Shown: one piece after another, positions 47,645 to 59,049 of the stretch
Layout of the letters: each line of letters opens with the position of its first letter
Position numbering within the stretch: the first letter of the stretch is position 1
Assembly (NCBI RefSeq): GCF_050003625.1
Contig: NC_134397.1
Coordinates: 67,120,669 to 67,184,668, forward strand
Origin: Haematobia irritans
Taxonomy: Eukaryota; Arthropoda; Insecta; Diptera; Muscidae
Direction: 5' to 3'
DNA: 64,000 nucleotides
Notes under the pieces: model-generated
What the model saw: the letters and a program-made list of their open reading frames with translations, nothing else
The model's database searches: none
Told to the model about the DNA's origin: nothing
Translations under genes and position numbers: made by a program

Positions 47645-48478
47645 AAAGTTTTTTTTGCTTTTGTTTTTTTTTACATATATTCCAGATATATTCGGAAGAT
47701 TCCGAAAAAATGTTCAACATTACATTGTACTATATTAAATTTTGAACTGTAAAATGTGTCTTATTAAAGACCTAAAGTCAGAAAAGAACAGTGTTTGATA
47801 TAAACGAAAAGGACTGTGTTGTTATTTCAAAAATAACTTTTTTTATTGAAAAAATAAAAATTTTGTAACAAACGAATTTTTTTGGTGATAAAAGTTTAAA
47901 ATTTTCGAAGCAATTCAAAAAACTCTAACAAAAGAAAAACGTTTTCGGTACACGTTTTCCAAACGTTTTTTTTCTTTGCGTGTATATCTATGGCCCGATT
48001 TTCCCAAATTTGGTCATAAGTCCTTTAGTTATCAACCGATCTTACTCAAAGTTGACTGGCTCTAATCTTCTAGAGTACACTCAAAAAAAAAAAGTGAACT
48101 ACCTATTTCACTAAAGCCAATTTAACTTTATTTTAGTTTATGGAATTATTATGTTTGGAGAAATTTTCCTTTACTCCAGTAATTTTTTGCGTACGATAGT
48201 TAAATGAACTAAAAAACAGGACAAAATTATACACGAATTAAACATAAAGATTTACTAAATTCGTATTTCTCACAACATAGTTCATTATTTCTTTAAAATT
48301 GTAAATTTTACTACAAATGCGTCCATCATGAACTTCATATGTCACTAAAGACATTCTTGCATTCTTCAAACTACAAAATTTTCTTTAACAAGTGAAAAAA
48401 TAATTATGTCTAATAATTTTTTTTGAATTTGTCTAAAAATATTTACTTATTTTTGTGATATCGGCGCACACAGGGTTA

Positions 48479-49612
48479 GAAAAGCCTGTTTTCTTGGATT
48501 AATTAAAAAAACAACAATTAAGTATCGTTAAAATTTTTTGCACACGGTTACAGTATATAAAATTCTACATCACTTGTCGTTAAAATAAATGTCACAAGTG
48601 GTCTGGTGTTTTTGTAGTGAAACTTCAAAGTCAAACTTCATAGAAATTTTTGTGCAAAAAAGGCTAAAAAAGTGAAAACGTTCCCGTTGAAATTTTTATT
48701 TATTTTAAAAAGTATTGTAAAAGTTAAACATTTTTCAATGGAACCATCAAGTTCAGGTTATTTTGCAAATACGTCGTTAACATTTGTATCTCAAATTATG
48801 TGTGGAAGTGATTTAGATGTAGTTATTTATATTGAAAATGCCAAAAAAATTAATATTTTTATATTTAAAATGGATATATAGTTATTATTCGTCCACATTC
48901 GTGTCATAATTTGTAGTTTATATTAAAGAGGACATAAATCTGTGTTATATTGCAAAATTTTACGCTGCCCTTTTGTGCTTTTTAGAAGCCATGCATTGTT
49001 TAATACAAGTGTTGCAGCAGTCAAATTAGCTAAAAGTCACATTGATATCGCGACTGGTGCTGTTGTTGTGTTTTGTTGTTTTTCATGCTACTTTTTCTAT
49101 TTATTTGTGCTCTTCTTTTCCGTATATTAATGTTGTTATTTTTGTTTCTTTTAATAATATTCTTTGTTACAATAATATTTTGTTTTTGTTTATTTTAATA
49201 ATAATCTTTGTTTTGACAAATAGTGATTGCCAGAGGAGGCAATTGATTTAATTGTACCTGCAGCTCCGAACAAGAACTATTTCAGTGATGTTGAAGTTGC
49301 TGATGCTGCGGATGATGATAATGATGATAACGATAATGATAATGATGATAACGATAATGATAATGATGATGATGTGGATGTGGATGATTAACTTTAAGAT
49401 GTATAAAATGCAATGTTTAAGTTCTCATACTGTACTCCTTGCACTATATACCTACACTGATATTTGGGATTACTTAATAAAATTATACTCAAATATACTT
49501 AGAAAACATTTTTTTAACTTATTTTAATGGTATTAACTGAAAAATAAAGAAAAATTATCCTAACATAGCTTCCCTGATTTGATCCAAGAAAACATGCTAT
49601 TCTAACCCACTG
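48479..49612. mobile_element. J: TIR element nested in I
   Basis: Inverted termini of about 35 bp with about five mismatches: GGGTTAGAAAAGCCTG and TTTTCTTGGAT at the left, answered by ATCCAAGAAAACATGC and TATTCTAACCCACTG at the right. The target duplication is not clear (CGGCG is near both ends). It contains an acidic reading frame. Confidence 0.65.
49216..49391 (+). pseudogene. Acidic reading-frame fragment in J
   Basis: After a stop, the frame reads LPEEAIDLIVPAAP, then NKNYFSDVEVADA, then a run of about 25 Asp/Asn and VDVDD with a stop at 49389-49391. An acidic, proline-containing stretch like this is typical of the N-terminal region of piggyBac-type transposases, but the element's ends do not look like piggyBac (no TTAA). 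It could be an exon of J's lost protein; no catalytic domain is present. Confidence 0.25.
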
Positions 49613-49901
49613 TGCGGCGTGATGCTAGCGTTTGTAGTACTGTTTAGTAAAAATTTTCTAAATTTTCTAAAATTAACCAAAAGTTTTCTTCCGGTGGGTT
49701 CACTGTTTTTTCAGTGTACTGACTATATGTGCAAAAAATCATGGTAATCGGTTCAGCTTTAAATATAGCTCCCATATATATGTATTGCCCGATTTTCCAA
49801 AATTTGGTCATATATAGTTTCAACCTTTGTCCGAATTACTGACTACAGTGGAAACAAATTTTAAAAATGTTCATAAGACATTTCTGAATATTTACAATAT
49901 T

Positions 49902-51357
49902 TTTTATACCCTCCACCATAGGATGGGGGTATATTAACTTTGTCATTTCGTTTGTAACACATTGAAATATTGCTCTAAGATCCCTTAAAGTATATATATT
50001 CTGGGTCATGGTGAAATTCTGAGTCGATCTAAGCATGTCCGTCCGTCCGTCTGTTGAAATCACGCTAACTTCCGAACGAAACAAGCTATCGACTTCAAAC
50101 CTCGCACAAGTAGTTGTTATTGATGTAGGTCGGATGGTATTGCAAATGGGTCATATCGGTCCACTTTTACGAATAGCCCCCATATAAACGGACCCCCAGA
50201 TTTGGTTTGCGGAGCTTATAAGAGTAGCATATTTCATCTGATCTGGCTGAAATTTGGTACATGGTGTAAGTATATGGTCTCTAACAACCGTGCAAAAATT
50301 GGTCCACATCGGTCCATAATTATATATAGCCCCCATATAAACCGATCCCCAGATTTGGATTGCGGAGCCTCAAAGAGAAGCAAATTTCATTCGATCCAGT
50401 TGAAATTTGGAACATGGTGTTAGCGTATGGGCTCTAACAACCGTGCCAGAATTGGTCCACATCGGTCCATAATTATATATAGCCCCCATATAAACCGATC
50501 CCCAGATTTGGCTTGCGGAGCCTAAAAGAGAAGCAAATTTCATCTGATCCGGTTGAAATTTGGAACATGCTGTTAGTATATGGTCTCTAACAACCGTGCC
50601 GGAATTGGTCCATATCGGTCTATAATTATATATAGCCCCCATATAAACCTTCTCCAGATTTGACCTCCGGATCCTCTTGGAGGAGCAAAATTCATCAGAT
50701 CCGGTTCAAATTTGGAACGTGGTGTTAGTATATGGCCGCTAACAACCATACCAAAATTGGTCCATATCGGACTATAGGTATATATAGCCGATCACCAGTT
50801 ACACAAAAATTGGTCCATATCGGTTCATAATCATAGTTGCCACTCGAGCCAAAAATAATCTACCCAATTTTATTTCTATAGAAAATTTTGTCAAAATTTT
50901 ATTTCTATAGAAAATTTTGTTAAAACTTCATTTCTATAGAAAATTTTGTTAAAATTTCATTTCTATAGAAAATTTTGTCATAATTTCATTTCTATAGAAA
51001 ATTTTGTCAAAACTTTATTTCTATAGAAAATGTTGTCAAAATTTTATTTCTATAGAAAATTTTGTCAAAACTTTATTTCTATAGAAAATGTTGTCAAAAT
51101 TTTATTTCTATAGAAAATTTTGTTAAAATTGAATTTCAATAGAAAATTTTGTTAATTTAATATATACTATGGATGGACTTACTTGCAATTTAGAAGACGG
51201 TGTTAGGAGGTTTTAAGATACCTTGCCATCGTCAAGCGTTTCCGCAAGCCAAGTAATTCGATTGGTGATGGCAGTGTTTAGAAGAAGTTTCTACGCAATC
51301 CACGGTGGAGGGTAAATAAGCATCGGCCTATCCGAACTTACGGCTGTATATACTTGT
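49902..51357 (-). mobile_element. Family B element B6, full length
   Basis: Hairpin TTTATACCCTCCACCATAGG at 49904, a GTCCGTCCGTCTG tract, four body units, minisatellite 50863-51152 (about ten units) and left end with GGCCTATCCGAACTTACGG and ATACTTG at 51357. The left palindrome is slightly mutated. Confidence 0.85.
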
Positions 51358-51469
51358 TTTGTTTTTTTTTTTTTTTTTCAATATTTATTTAACATGATTG
51401 ATTGAATAGAGTTTTCAGAAAAATAGTGGGCATACGATGGTTGCCTTTTATATTTTGGCTTAGAGTTTT
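51358..51469. other. T-rich spacer between B6 and mariner scrap
   Basis: Contains a T-rich run of about 22 bases and AATATTTATTTAACATG. On the minus strand it lies downstream of the mariner scrap and may be its 3' end. Confidence 0.45.
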
Positions 51470-51657
51470 TTTTTTTTAATATTCCCCACTAAGATCTATA
51501 CACTTTTGCATACATTATGGACGCATCAACCGCTACTTCAGGTGTCGAGTTGGCCTCGGTATTTATTTTGTTACATACGGGAATAAAACAAAGAAATTCG
51601 GTGCCAAGTCAGGCTTATATGGCGGATGACCCATCAAATCGATGTTTTGAGTGCTCA
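51470..51657 (-). pseudogene. Mariner transposase C-terminal scrap (not irritans type)
   Basis: Minus strand: NIDLMGHPPYKPDLAPN then FFVLFPYV, in another frame TPEVAVDA, and further on MQKCIDLSGEY. This is the third-Asp region and C-terminus of a mariner transposase. The catalytic Asp after PDLAPN is missing and at least two frameshifts or stops occur. The motif wording differs from M1 and M2 (no HPPYSPDLARSDFFLFSD), so it is another mariner lineage. Both flanks are B elements in opposite orientation. Confidence 0.75.
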
Positions 51658-52762
51658 ACAAGTAAATACATACGGCCGTGAGTCCGAATCTTATGTACTC
51701 TCCATAATGGATTGGGTAAAAACTTCTACTAAAGGATGTAATCCACAATCGAATTACTTGGGTTGCCGACTTGACGATGGCAAGGTATCATAAAACTTCT
51801 TCACATCGTCTTCTATTATGTTAGACAAAAATGAAAGCTTAAATACCTATATAATTCAGTTATTGTCCGGTAATACAGGAGAGTCTATAAATAATTACGA
51901 ACCGCTATGAACCATTTTGCACGGTAATTAGAGAGAAAGGAGTGAAATATGGTGGTCGGTTTTTACAGGGGCTATAACTATGAACCGAAATGAACCAATT
52001 TTCGTGTGATTAATACCAAATTTTAGCGTGGTTGTTGGAGGCCATATACAAACACAACGTACCGAATTTCAAACGAATCGGATGAAATTAACTCCTTGAA
52101 GAGACTGCGAAATCCAAACTGAGGATCGGTTTGTATTGGGTCTACATACAATTAAGGACCCATATAGAGCAATTTTTGCATGGTTGCTAGTGGCCATATA
52201 CTAACACAATGTAGAAAATATTGAATGAAATTTGTTCCTCTAATGGGCTTCGGAGGTCACAACTGGAGATCGGTCTATATGGGGGCTATGTTATATCTAA
52301 TTATGGACCTATATGGAGCAATTTTTGCATGGATGTTAGAAGCCATATACTAATATTACGTAACAAATTTCCACCAGATAGTATAAAATTTGCTCCTCCA
52401 AGAGTCTCGGTTTATAAGGGGGCTATATATAATTATGGCGCTTATAGACCAATTTTTGCGTGAATGTTAGGGGCCATATACTATCACCACCGGATCGGAT
52501 AAAATTTGTTTCTCTTAGAAGCTCCGCAAGCTAAATCTGGGGATCGGTTTATTTGGGGGCTATATGTAAAAGTGGTCCGATGTGGCTTTTTTGCAATACC
52601 GTCTGACCTAAACCAATAACAATTACTTGAGCCAATTATCAAGTCGATATCTTGTTTCGTTTGGAAGTTAGCGTGGTTTCAACAGACGCAAGGACATAGC
52701 TAAATCGACTAAGATTTTCTTAACGACCCAGAATGTATATTTTATGGTGGAGGGTATAAAAA
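51657..52762 (+). mobile_element. Family B element B7, diverged
   Basis: Left end AACAAGTAAATACATACGG, a damaged palindrome, B lead-in without minisatellite, diverged body units, a GACGCAAGGAC remnant of the microsatellite and the end TATGGTGGAGGGTATAAAAA. Its right third belongs to the tandem duplication 52399-54560. Confidence 0.75.
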
Positions 52763-53467
52763 TGGCACATTTCGTCATAAGAGGAAAATCTTATCCAAAA
52801 ATTACCATAGTGTCTTCATGTATTAGCCGATCTTACTCAAATGTAGCACAAGGTCACCTACTATGTTTTCAAACAAATCTCGAAAATATCATCCAAACCT
52901 ATATTTTATTAACCAATGCTACTCAAGTTTGAAATTTGTATGTATTATGTGATCGTATTTAGACTTACATGTAACTTTTACCTAATAATATTGCCCGATT
53001 TTCCCGAATTTTAATTTATTACCCACACTAATTGAGCGATTTCCAATTTTTATACCCTGCGCCACACTGTGGAACAGGGTATTATAAGTTAGTGAATATG
53101 TTTGTAACACCCAGAAGGAGACGAGATAGACACATGGTGTCTTTGGCAATAATGCTCAGGGTGGGTCTCTGAGTCGATATAACCACGTCCGTCCGTCCGT
53201 ACGTCTATCTGTGAACACATTTTTGTGATCAACGTCTAGGTCGCAATTTAAGTCCAATCGCCTTCAAATTTGGCACATGTTCCTAATTTGGGTCAGAATA
53301 GAACCCTATTGATTTTGGAAGAAATCGGTTCAGATTTAGATATAGCTCCCATATATATCTTTCGCCCGATATGTACTATTATGTACTCAGCAGCCAGAGT
53401 TTTATACCGATTTGTTGAAATTTTGTACAAACATAACACTTAGTCGTATAGTCAAGTGTGCACAATT
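52399..53467. repeat. About 1.07-kb tandem duplication, first copy
   Basis: Covers the right part of B7, the A-like block 52763-53048 and the first A6 hairpin end with body. It matches 53472-54560 closely but lacks 21 bp (the CCGGAGGTCTAATC...GGAT segment kept at 53480-53500). Confidence 0.85.
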
Positions 53468-56400
53468 GCACAAGAGTCTCCGGAGGTCTAATCTGGGGAT
53501 CGGTTTATAAGGGGGCTATATATAATTATGGCGCTTATAGACCAATTTTTGCGTGAATGTTAGGGGCCATATACTATCACCACCGGATCGGATAAAATTT
53601 GTTTCTCTTAGAAGCTCCGCAAGCTAAATCTGGGGATCGGTTTATTTGGGGGCTATATGTAAAAGTGGTCCGATGTGGCTTTTTTGCAATACCGTCTGAC
53701 CTAAACCAATAACAATTACTTGAGCCAATTATCAAGTCGATATCTTGTTTCGTTTGGAAGTTAGCGTGGTTTCAACAGACGCAAGGACATAGCTAAATCG
53801 ACTAAGATTTTCTTAACGACCCAGAATGTATATTTTATGGTGGAGGGTATAAAAATGGCACATTTCGTCATAAGAGGAAAATCTTATCCAAAAATTACCA
53901 TAGTGTCTTCATGTATTAGCCGATCTTACTCAAATGTAGCACAAGGTCACCTACTATGTTTTCAAACAAATCTCGAAAATATCATCCAAACCTATATTTT
54001 ATTAACCAATGCTACTCAAGTTTGAAATTTGTATGTATTATGTGATCGTATTTAGACTTACATGTAACTTTTACCTAATAATATTGCCCGATTTTCCCGA
54101 ATTTTAATTTATTACCCACACTAATTGAGCGATTTCCAATTTTTATACCCTGCGCCACACTGTGGAACAGGGTATTATAAGTTAGTGAATATGTTTGTAA
54201 CACCCAGAAGGAGACGAGATAGACACATGGTGTCTTTGGCAATAATGCTCAGGGTGGGTCTCTGAGTCGATATAACCACGTCCGTCCGTCCGTACGTCTA
54301 TCTGTGAACACATTTTTGTGATCAACGTCTAGGTCGCAATTTAAGTCCAATCGCCTTCAAATTTGGCACATGTTCCTAATTTGGGTCAGAATAGAACCCT
54401 ATTGATTTTGGAAGAAATCGGTTCAGATTTAGATATAGCTCCCATATATATCTTTCGCCCGATATGTACTATTATGTACTCAGCAGCCAGAGTTTTATAC
54501 CGATTTGTTGAAATTTTGTACAAACATAACACTTAGTCGTATAGTCAAGTGTGCACAATTTTATTGAAATCGGTTCAGATTTAGATATAGCTCCCAATTG
54601 TATCTTTCCCCCGATATGGACTTATATGGCCCCAGAAGCCAGATTTTTGGCCGAATTTGGTTGAAATTTTGCACTAGGAGTACAATTAGTAGTATAGTCA
54701 AGTGTGCAAAATTTGATTGAAATCGGTTCAGATTTAGATATAGCTCCCATATATATCTTTCGCCCGATATGGACTAATATGGTCTAAAAACCAGAGTTTT
54801 GGCCCAATTTGGTTGAAATTTTGCACAGGGAGTACATTTAGCATTGTAGCTATGCGTGCCAAATTTGGTTGAAATCGATTCAGATTTAGATATAGCTCCC
54901 ATATATATCTTTCGGCCGATTTACACTCATATGACCACAGAGGCCAATTTTTAACTCCGATTTAGTTGAAATTTTGCACAGGGAGTAGAATTAGCATTGT
55001 AGCTATGCGTGCCAAATTGGGTTGAAATCGGTTCAGATTTAGATATAGCTCCCATATATATGTTTTTCTGATTTCGACAAAAATGGTCAAAAAACCAACA
55101 ACATTTTCCTTGTAAAATCGCCACAGCTTAGTCGAAAAGTTGTAAAAATTACTCTAATTTTCCTAAACTTCTAATACATATATATCGAGCGATAAATCAT
55201 AAATAAACTTTTGCAATGTTTCCTTAAAACTGCTTCAGATTTAAATGTTTCCCATATTTATACCCTTCACCACTACTGTGGTACAGGGTATCATAAGTTT
55301 GTGCATTTATATGTAACGCCAGGAAGGAAAAGTCTGAGACCCATCGTTTAGTATACCGATCATCTTAGAATAAAATTCTGAGTCGATTTAGCGATGTCTG
55401 TCTGTCTGTCTGTCTGTCCGTCCGTCTGTCTGTCTGTCTGTTCATGTATTTTTGTGCTCAAAGTACAGGTCGCAGTTTAAGTCCAATCGTCCTCAAATTT
55501 GGCACAGGGTCGTTTTGGGGAACAAAGACGATCGCTATTGATTTTGGAAAAAATCGGTTCAAATTTAGATATAGCTGTCATATATATTTATCCCCGATTT
55601 GGTTATAATTGGTGTGTTTATCAACCGATGTTCTTTAACTTCCGTACATCCTAATATTTTATGAGTCTCACAAAACTTGCAAAATATTATCCAAATCGGT
55701 TCAGATTTAGATATAGCTCCCATATATATCTTTCGCCCGATATGGACTAATACGGTCCCAGAAGCCAGAGTTTTACGCCAATTTGGTTGAAATTTTGTAC
55801 TAGGAGTACAATTAGTAGCATAGTCAAGTGTGCCAAATTTTATTGAAATCGGTTCAGATTTAGATATAGCTCCCATATATATCGTTCGCCCGATTTACAC
55901 TCATATGACCACAGTGGCCAATCTTTTACTCCGATTTAATTGAAATTTTGCACAACGAGTAGAATTAGCATTCTAGCTATGCGTGCCAAATTTGGTTGAA
56001 ATCGGTTCAGATTTAGATATATCTCCCATATATAGCTTTCGCCCGATTTACACTAATATGACCACAGAGGCCAATTTTTTGCTCCGATTTAGTTGAAATT
56101 TTGCACAACGAGTAGAATTATCATTGTAGCTATGCGTGCCAAATTTGGTTGAAATCGCTTTAGATTTAGATATAGCTCCCATATATATGCTTTTCTGATT
56201 TCGACAAAAATGGTCAAAATACCAACATTTCCTTGTGGCGATTTAACCACTGCTTAGACGAAAAGTTGTAAAAATGACTCTAATTTTCCTAAACTTCTAA
56301 TACATATATATCGAGCGATAAATCATAAATAAACTTTTGCGAAGTTTCCTTAAAATTGCTTCAATTTTAAATGTTTCCCATATTTTTTTACTAACACAGT

Positions 56401-56587
56401 GTTCCACCCTAGTGCATTAGCCGACTTAAATTTTGAGGCTATAGATTTTGTAGAAGTCTATCAAATTCTGTCCAGATCGAGTGATATTTAAATGTATGTA
56501 GTTGGGACAAACCTTTATATATAGCCCCCAACACATTTGACGGATGTGATATGGGCCCCGCCCGCCTTTAGACTTTCCTTACTTGTT
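53049..56587 (-). mobile_element. Family A array A6 with three hairpin ends
   Basis: Hairpin ends at 53049, 54142 (inside the duplication) and 55257, then body units (55690-56200), the GGCGATTTAACCACTGC lead-in and a left end at 56587 (ACTTGTTT). The left palindrome is partly deleted (GGGCCCCGCCCGCC). The first two hairpin ends are the 6804-type subvariant; the third is the standard type. Confidence 0.8.
53472..54560. repeat. About 1.09-kb tandem duplication, second copy
   Basis: Starts CAAGAGTCTCCGGAGG, abutting GTGTGCACAATT(GCA) of the first copy. Sequence leaves the repeat after GTGCACAATT near 54560. The offset of the matching part is 1,093 bp. Confidence 0.85.
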
Positions 56588-56861
56588 TAATAATATACTC
56601 AATATAAGTTATATACTAACTCGGTGGGTGCAAAATCAACTATAGCTACAAATATATATAGTATCAGACATTTCTGCTCAGATTATGACAAAACTTCCAT
56701 AAAAATGTACCCCTTAATGTTCTTAAATATGGAAATGCGGTTTATCGCCTAACCCTATTTCAATGATAGCCAACAAATGCTTATGTTTACTAATTCAGTA
56801 GGGGTGGTTTAGGGAATGCTATAGTCGGCCCCGCTCGACTTTCTACTTTACTCACTTGTTT
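56588..56861 (-). mobile_element. Family A left-end fragment A7, diverged
   Basis: Minus strand: CAAGTGAGTAAAGTAG and a GTCGAGCGGGGCCGAC palindrome, then weakly A-like sequence up to the A6 left end. No body or hairpin. Confidence 0.65.
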
Positions 56862-56999
56862 ACTTTTAAACCTTTCCCTGTTTGTTTATTTTCAAAAATC
56901 ACTTAAGCATTGCAAAATTTTAAATTTACTCATTTCCATGTCCTTTATGAATCGTTCTGAAATGATCTACGATTTATGATATTCTACCACATTATGTGT

Positions 57000-57215
57000 T
57001 GAACGTTTATTGCACACGCCATTTACTCCCGCTACTGTAGTCTTTAATTTGAAGAAAATCTTTCGTTGAATAGTAAGACTCATGTCGCCGATAATAATTT
57101 TGTGCAACGTTGTAATCGTTGCACATTGTGGTTTTATGCATCGTTTGGTTACATAGCATATTTCTGGCAAATTCCAAACTTTTGGTAATAAACTGTATAC
57201 CATACTCGGTAGCAG
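57000..57215 (-). CDS. Possible short exon, unrecognised
   Basis: Two overlapping minus-strand frames are open for about 70-78 codons. The more protein-like one reads ATEYGIQFITKSLEFARN, then NVAQNYYRRHESYY and a stop after KWRVQ. An AG that could act as a splice acceptor lies just upstream (ACTAG at about 57221-57225), but the polypyrimidine tract is poor. The region is not repeated in the window. It may be a terminal host exon, part of an unknown element or chance. Confidence 0.2.
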
Positions 57216-57321
57216 ATGTTTTACAGGCTAGTTACTATTCCATTCACTAAATAAGTGTAGGTTATGCAATGTGTGTGAGATGTTTTTACATGTAGGGTAA
57301 CCCCATATATTGATACCTTAT

Positions 57322-58905
57322 GTTAGGTTAGGTTGTAGAGGATGACATCAATTTTGTGTTGAATTGATGTCCACTTAGACCAGTATAGGTCCATTGTGAT
57401 TCCTCGATGTGATCTTTCCATCTTCTTCCTTCCGATGCGGTCCACTTTGTCCTAGAACTTCCACCTGCTCGTTTTCTTTGAAAGAAATCTCAGAACAACC
57501 AGAGGCCCTGGTATATTCCTTAAGCTGCATTCCTGCAGATCAGTAAAAGCCTCAAAGAAAAAGGCGCCCAGTATCTTGTTTCTTCTATAGGATAAAGCTG
57601 GACACTGGCACAGGAAGTAGTACGAGTCCTCCGTAACTTCCGGGTCCAGGCACCATCTACAGATATCATCGTCTTTAAGTCCTAGTCTTACCATGTGTTT
57701 CCCAAGTGTGTTATTTCCTGTTATGTTATGATATCAATCAATGGCCGCAATTCTTCTCTGTTCATCGACATCAAAATTTCGCACTTCCTACGTTTCTTTT
57801 GATTCCATATCAACTTGGTTTGCTCGCAACCATCCGAAGAGACCCAGCGTCTTCGTCATAGTTCATCATATTTGACTTCTATCCTGTAATGATAAGAAGA
57901 CAGTGGAGGAAAAACGTCCGCTAGGACATTATTCGTTCCACGAGCGCCCTCCTTAGCCAGCACATCCGCTTCCTCATTTCCTATTATCCCATAGTGCCCA
58001 GGTACCCAGCACAGAGTTATATTATGCTGTTCAGTGAGAACCTTGAGCACCCACAATGCTTTTATAACTGTCTGACTGTCTATGAAGAAGTTGATATCGC
58101 TTCTGAATAACGGCCTCAGCAACAGCGACTCAGCAGCTTTTGTGATAGCAGAAATCTCAGCCTGAAAAATACTGCAATCACTATCTAGCGTGTAAGACTC
58201 CCTTATTCCCAGTTCACTACAATAGATTCCGCTGACCGTTCCTTCCTCCATCTTTGAACCGTCCGTATACATGTTCAGGGTTCCGAAGGGTATCCTCCTG
58301 TCTTCCCACTCCTCTATACTTGGTATAATGTAAGTCGGCTTGTGATTATAAACATGCTTCGTAGCCATATGGTCCGTATCTCTATACTGCCCGGCCAGAA
58401 CTTCAGTATGTCTGCAGACAGTCCCCTCCAGCGTGTTCAAGCTCTTAAGTTTCAGAAGTGTCAGCTCTGCCGTCTTCCTTACGTGTAAATCGAGTGGTAT
58501 AACTTCCATCAGTACCTCCAAAGCGGCAGTGGCTGTGGTCCTTATAGCGCCTGTCATATAAATAAGTGCAGTACTATTTATCCTATTTATTTTCGACATA
58601 TGATTTTGGTGTCTCACAATTGTCCACCAAACATGACAACCATATGTGGCCACTGATCTTACAACCGCGGTATAAAGCCAGCCAAAAAGAGAAGGCCTCA
58701 TTCCCCATCTCTGACCGACCAATTTTTGACACGAGTATAATGCCGCATATGCCCTCTTTATGCGATCCGCAGTATTCTCCATCCAGTTCAGTTTGGAATC
58801 CAAAAGAACTCCCAGGTACCTTGCCTACTTCGAGAGGGTCAACTTCGTGGCCTTAAAAATATTTTGTGCCCTCTAACACTAATCAAGGCCCCATGACAAT
58901 AACTT
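57322..58905 (-). mobile_element. Non-LTR retrotransposon, 5'-truncated (I/LOA-like)
   Basis: Minus strand: end of the RT domain, linker, RNase H, zinc knuckle and a 3' UTR with ATCACAATGGACC, TCTAAGTGGACATC and a final CAACCTAACCTAACA. The 5' part of the element is missing, as usual for target-primed reverse transcription. The clade call is from domain order (RT, RNase H, CCHC) and is inference. Confidence 0.85.
57452..58803 (-). pseudogene. RT tail, RNase H and zinc knuckle of non-LTR ORF2
   Basis: The 315-residue open part starts with the RT thumb-like region (upstream, past an in-frame TAG, is RYLGVLLDSKLNW) and continues into RNase H with D181 (TDGSK), E216 (QAEI), D242 (IDSQ), H270 (VPGH) and D280 (GNEEAD), so its catalytic residues are intact. 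It stops at TGA (about 57856), after which the same frame continues for roughly 40 codons, until a 5-bp direct repeat ATAAC (near 57725) shifts the frame. The following frame (57452-57694) holds the C12-x2-C15 and C31 positions of a zinc knuckle, but the usual His is Tyr26. The protein would have copied element RNA into DNA and degraded the RNA strand; this copy is dead. Confidence 0.9.
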
Positions 58906-59049
58906 TGTTGTAACGATGTGTTTTTTCACTGAAATCAGGGTAACCCTTCGAAGGTCCAAATTCGTGACACATATTTATTTGATGTACATTTTAAGAGAGA
59001 ACGATAGATATATGTAGAAAACACGCTTATAGTAAGGATTAATTTCGGA
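58906..59049. other. Unassigned spacer
   Basis: Sequence between the truncation point of the non-LTR element and the next B element; nothing recognised. Confidence 0.5.

Larger units (their letters stand above)
47065..47982. mobile_element. K: compact TIR element with divergent tRNA-like units
   Basis: 918 bp flanked by TATA/TATA (or TA/TA; 47061-47064, 47983-47986). Ends CACGCAAAAAAATAATTC and, inverted, CACGCAAAGAAAAAAAACG are good terminal inverted repeats. The centre carries the same outward-facing tRNA-like pair and the flanking block GGCGCCCACGA found in G1 and G2, but the outer parts differ. No open frame of note. Confidence 0.8.
48078..49716. mobile_element. I: TA-flanked CAC...GTG element, carrying J
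   Basis: 1,639 bp flanked by TA/TA (48076-48077, 49717-49718). Ends CACTCAAAAAAAAAAAGTGAAC and, inverted, CACTGAAAAAACAGTGAAC. Outer arms are AT-rich; element J sits inside. Confidence 0.75.
47053..49880 (-). mobile_element. A-like diverged element remnant, interrupted by K and I
   Basis: The pieces 47053-47064, 47983-48077 and 49717-49880 join into continuous minus-strand A-like sequence (GTAGCTCCCATATA, TCTATGGCCCGATTTTCCC, TACTGACTATATGTGC, ATAGCTCCCATATATATG). No ends are preserved. Similar sequence lies at 52763-53048. Confidence 0.65.

Noticed and set aside
49252..49527. 91-codon frame with Met-Ile repeats
   Set aside because: Out-of-frame reading of the GAT/AAT run whose better frame is the Asp/Asn-rich fragment at 49216-49391.
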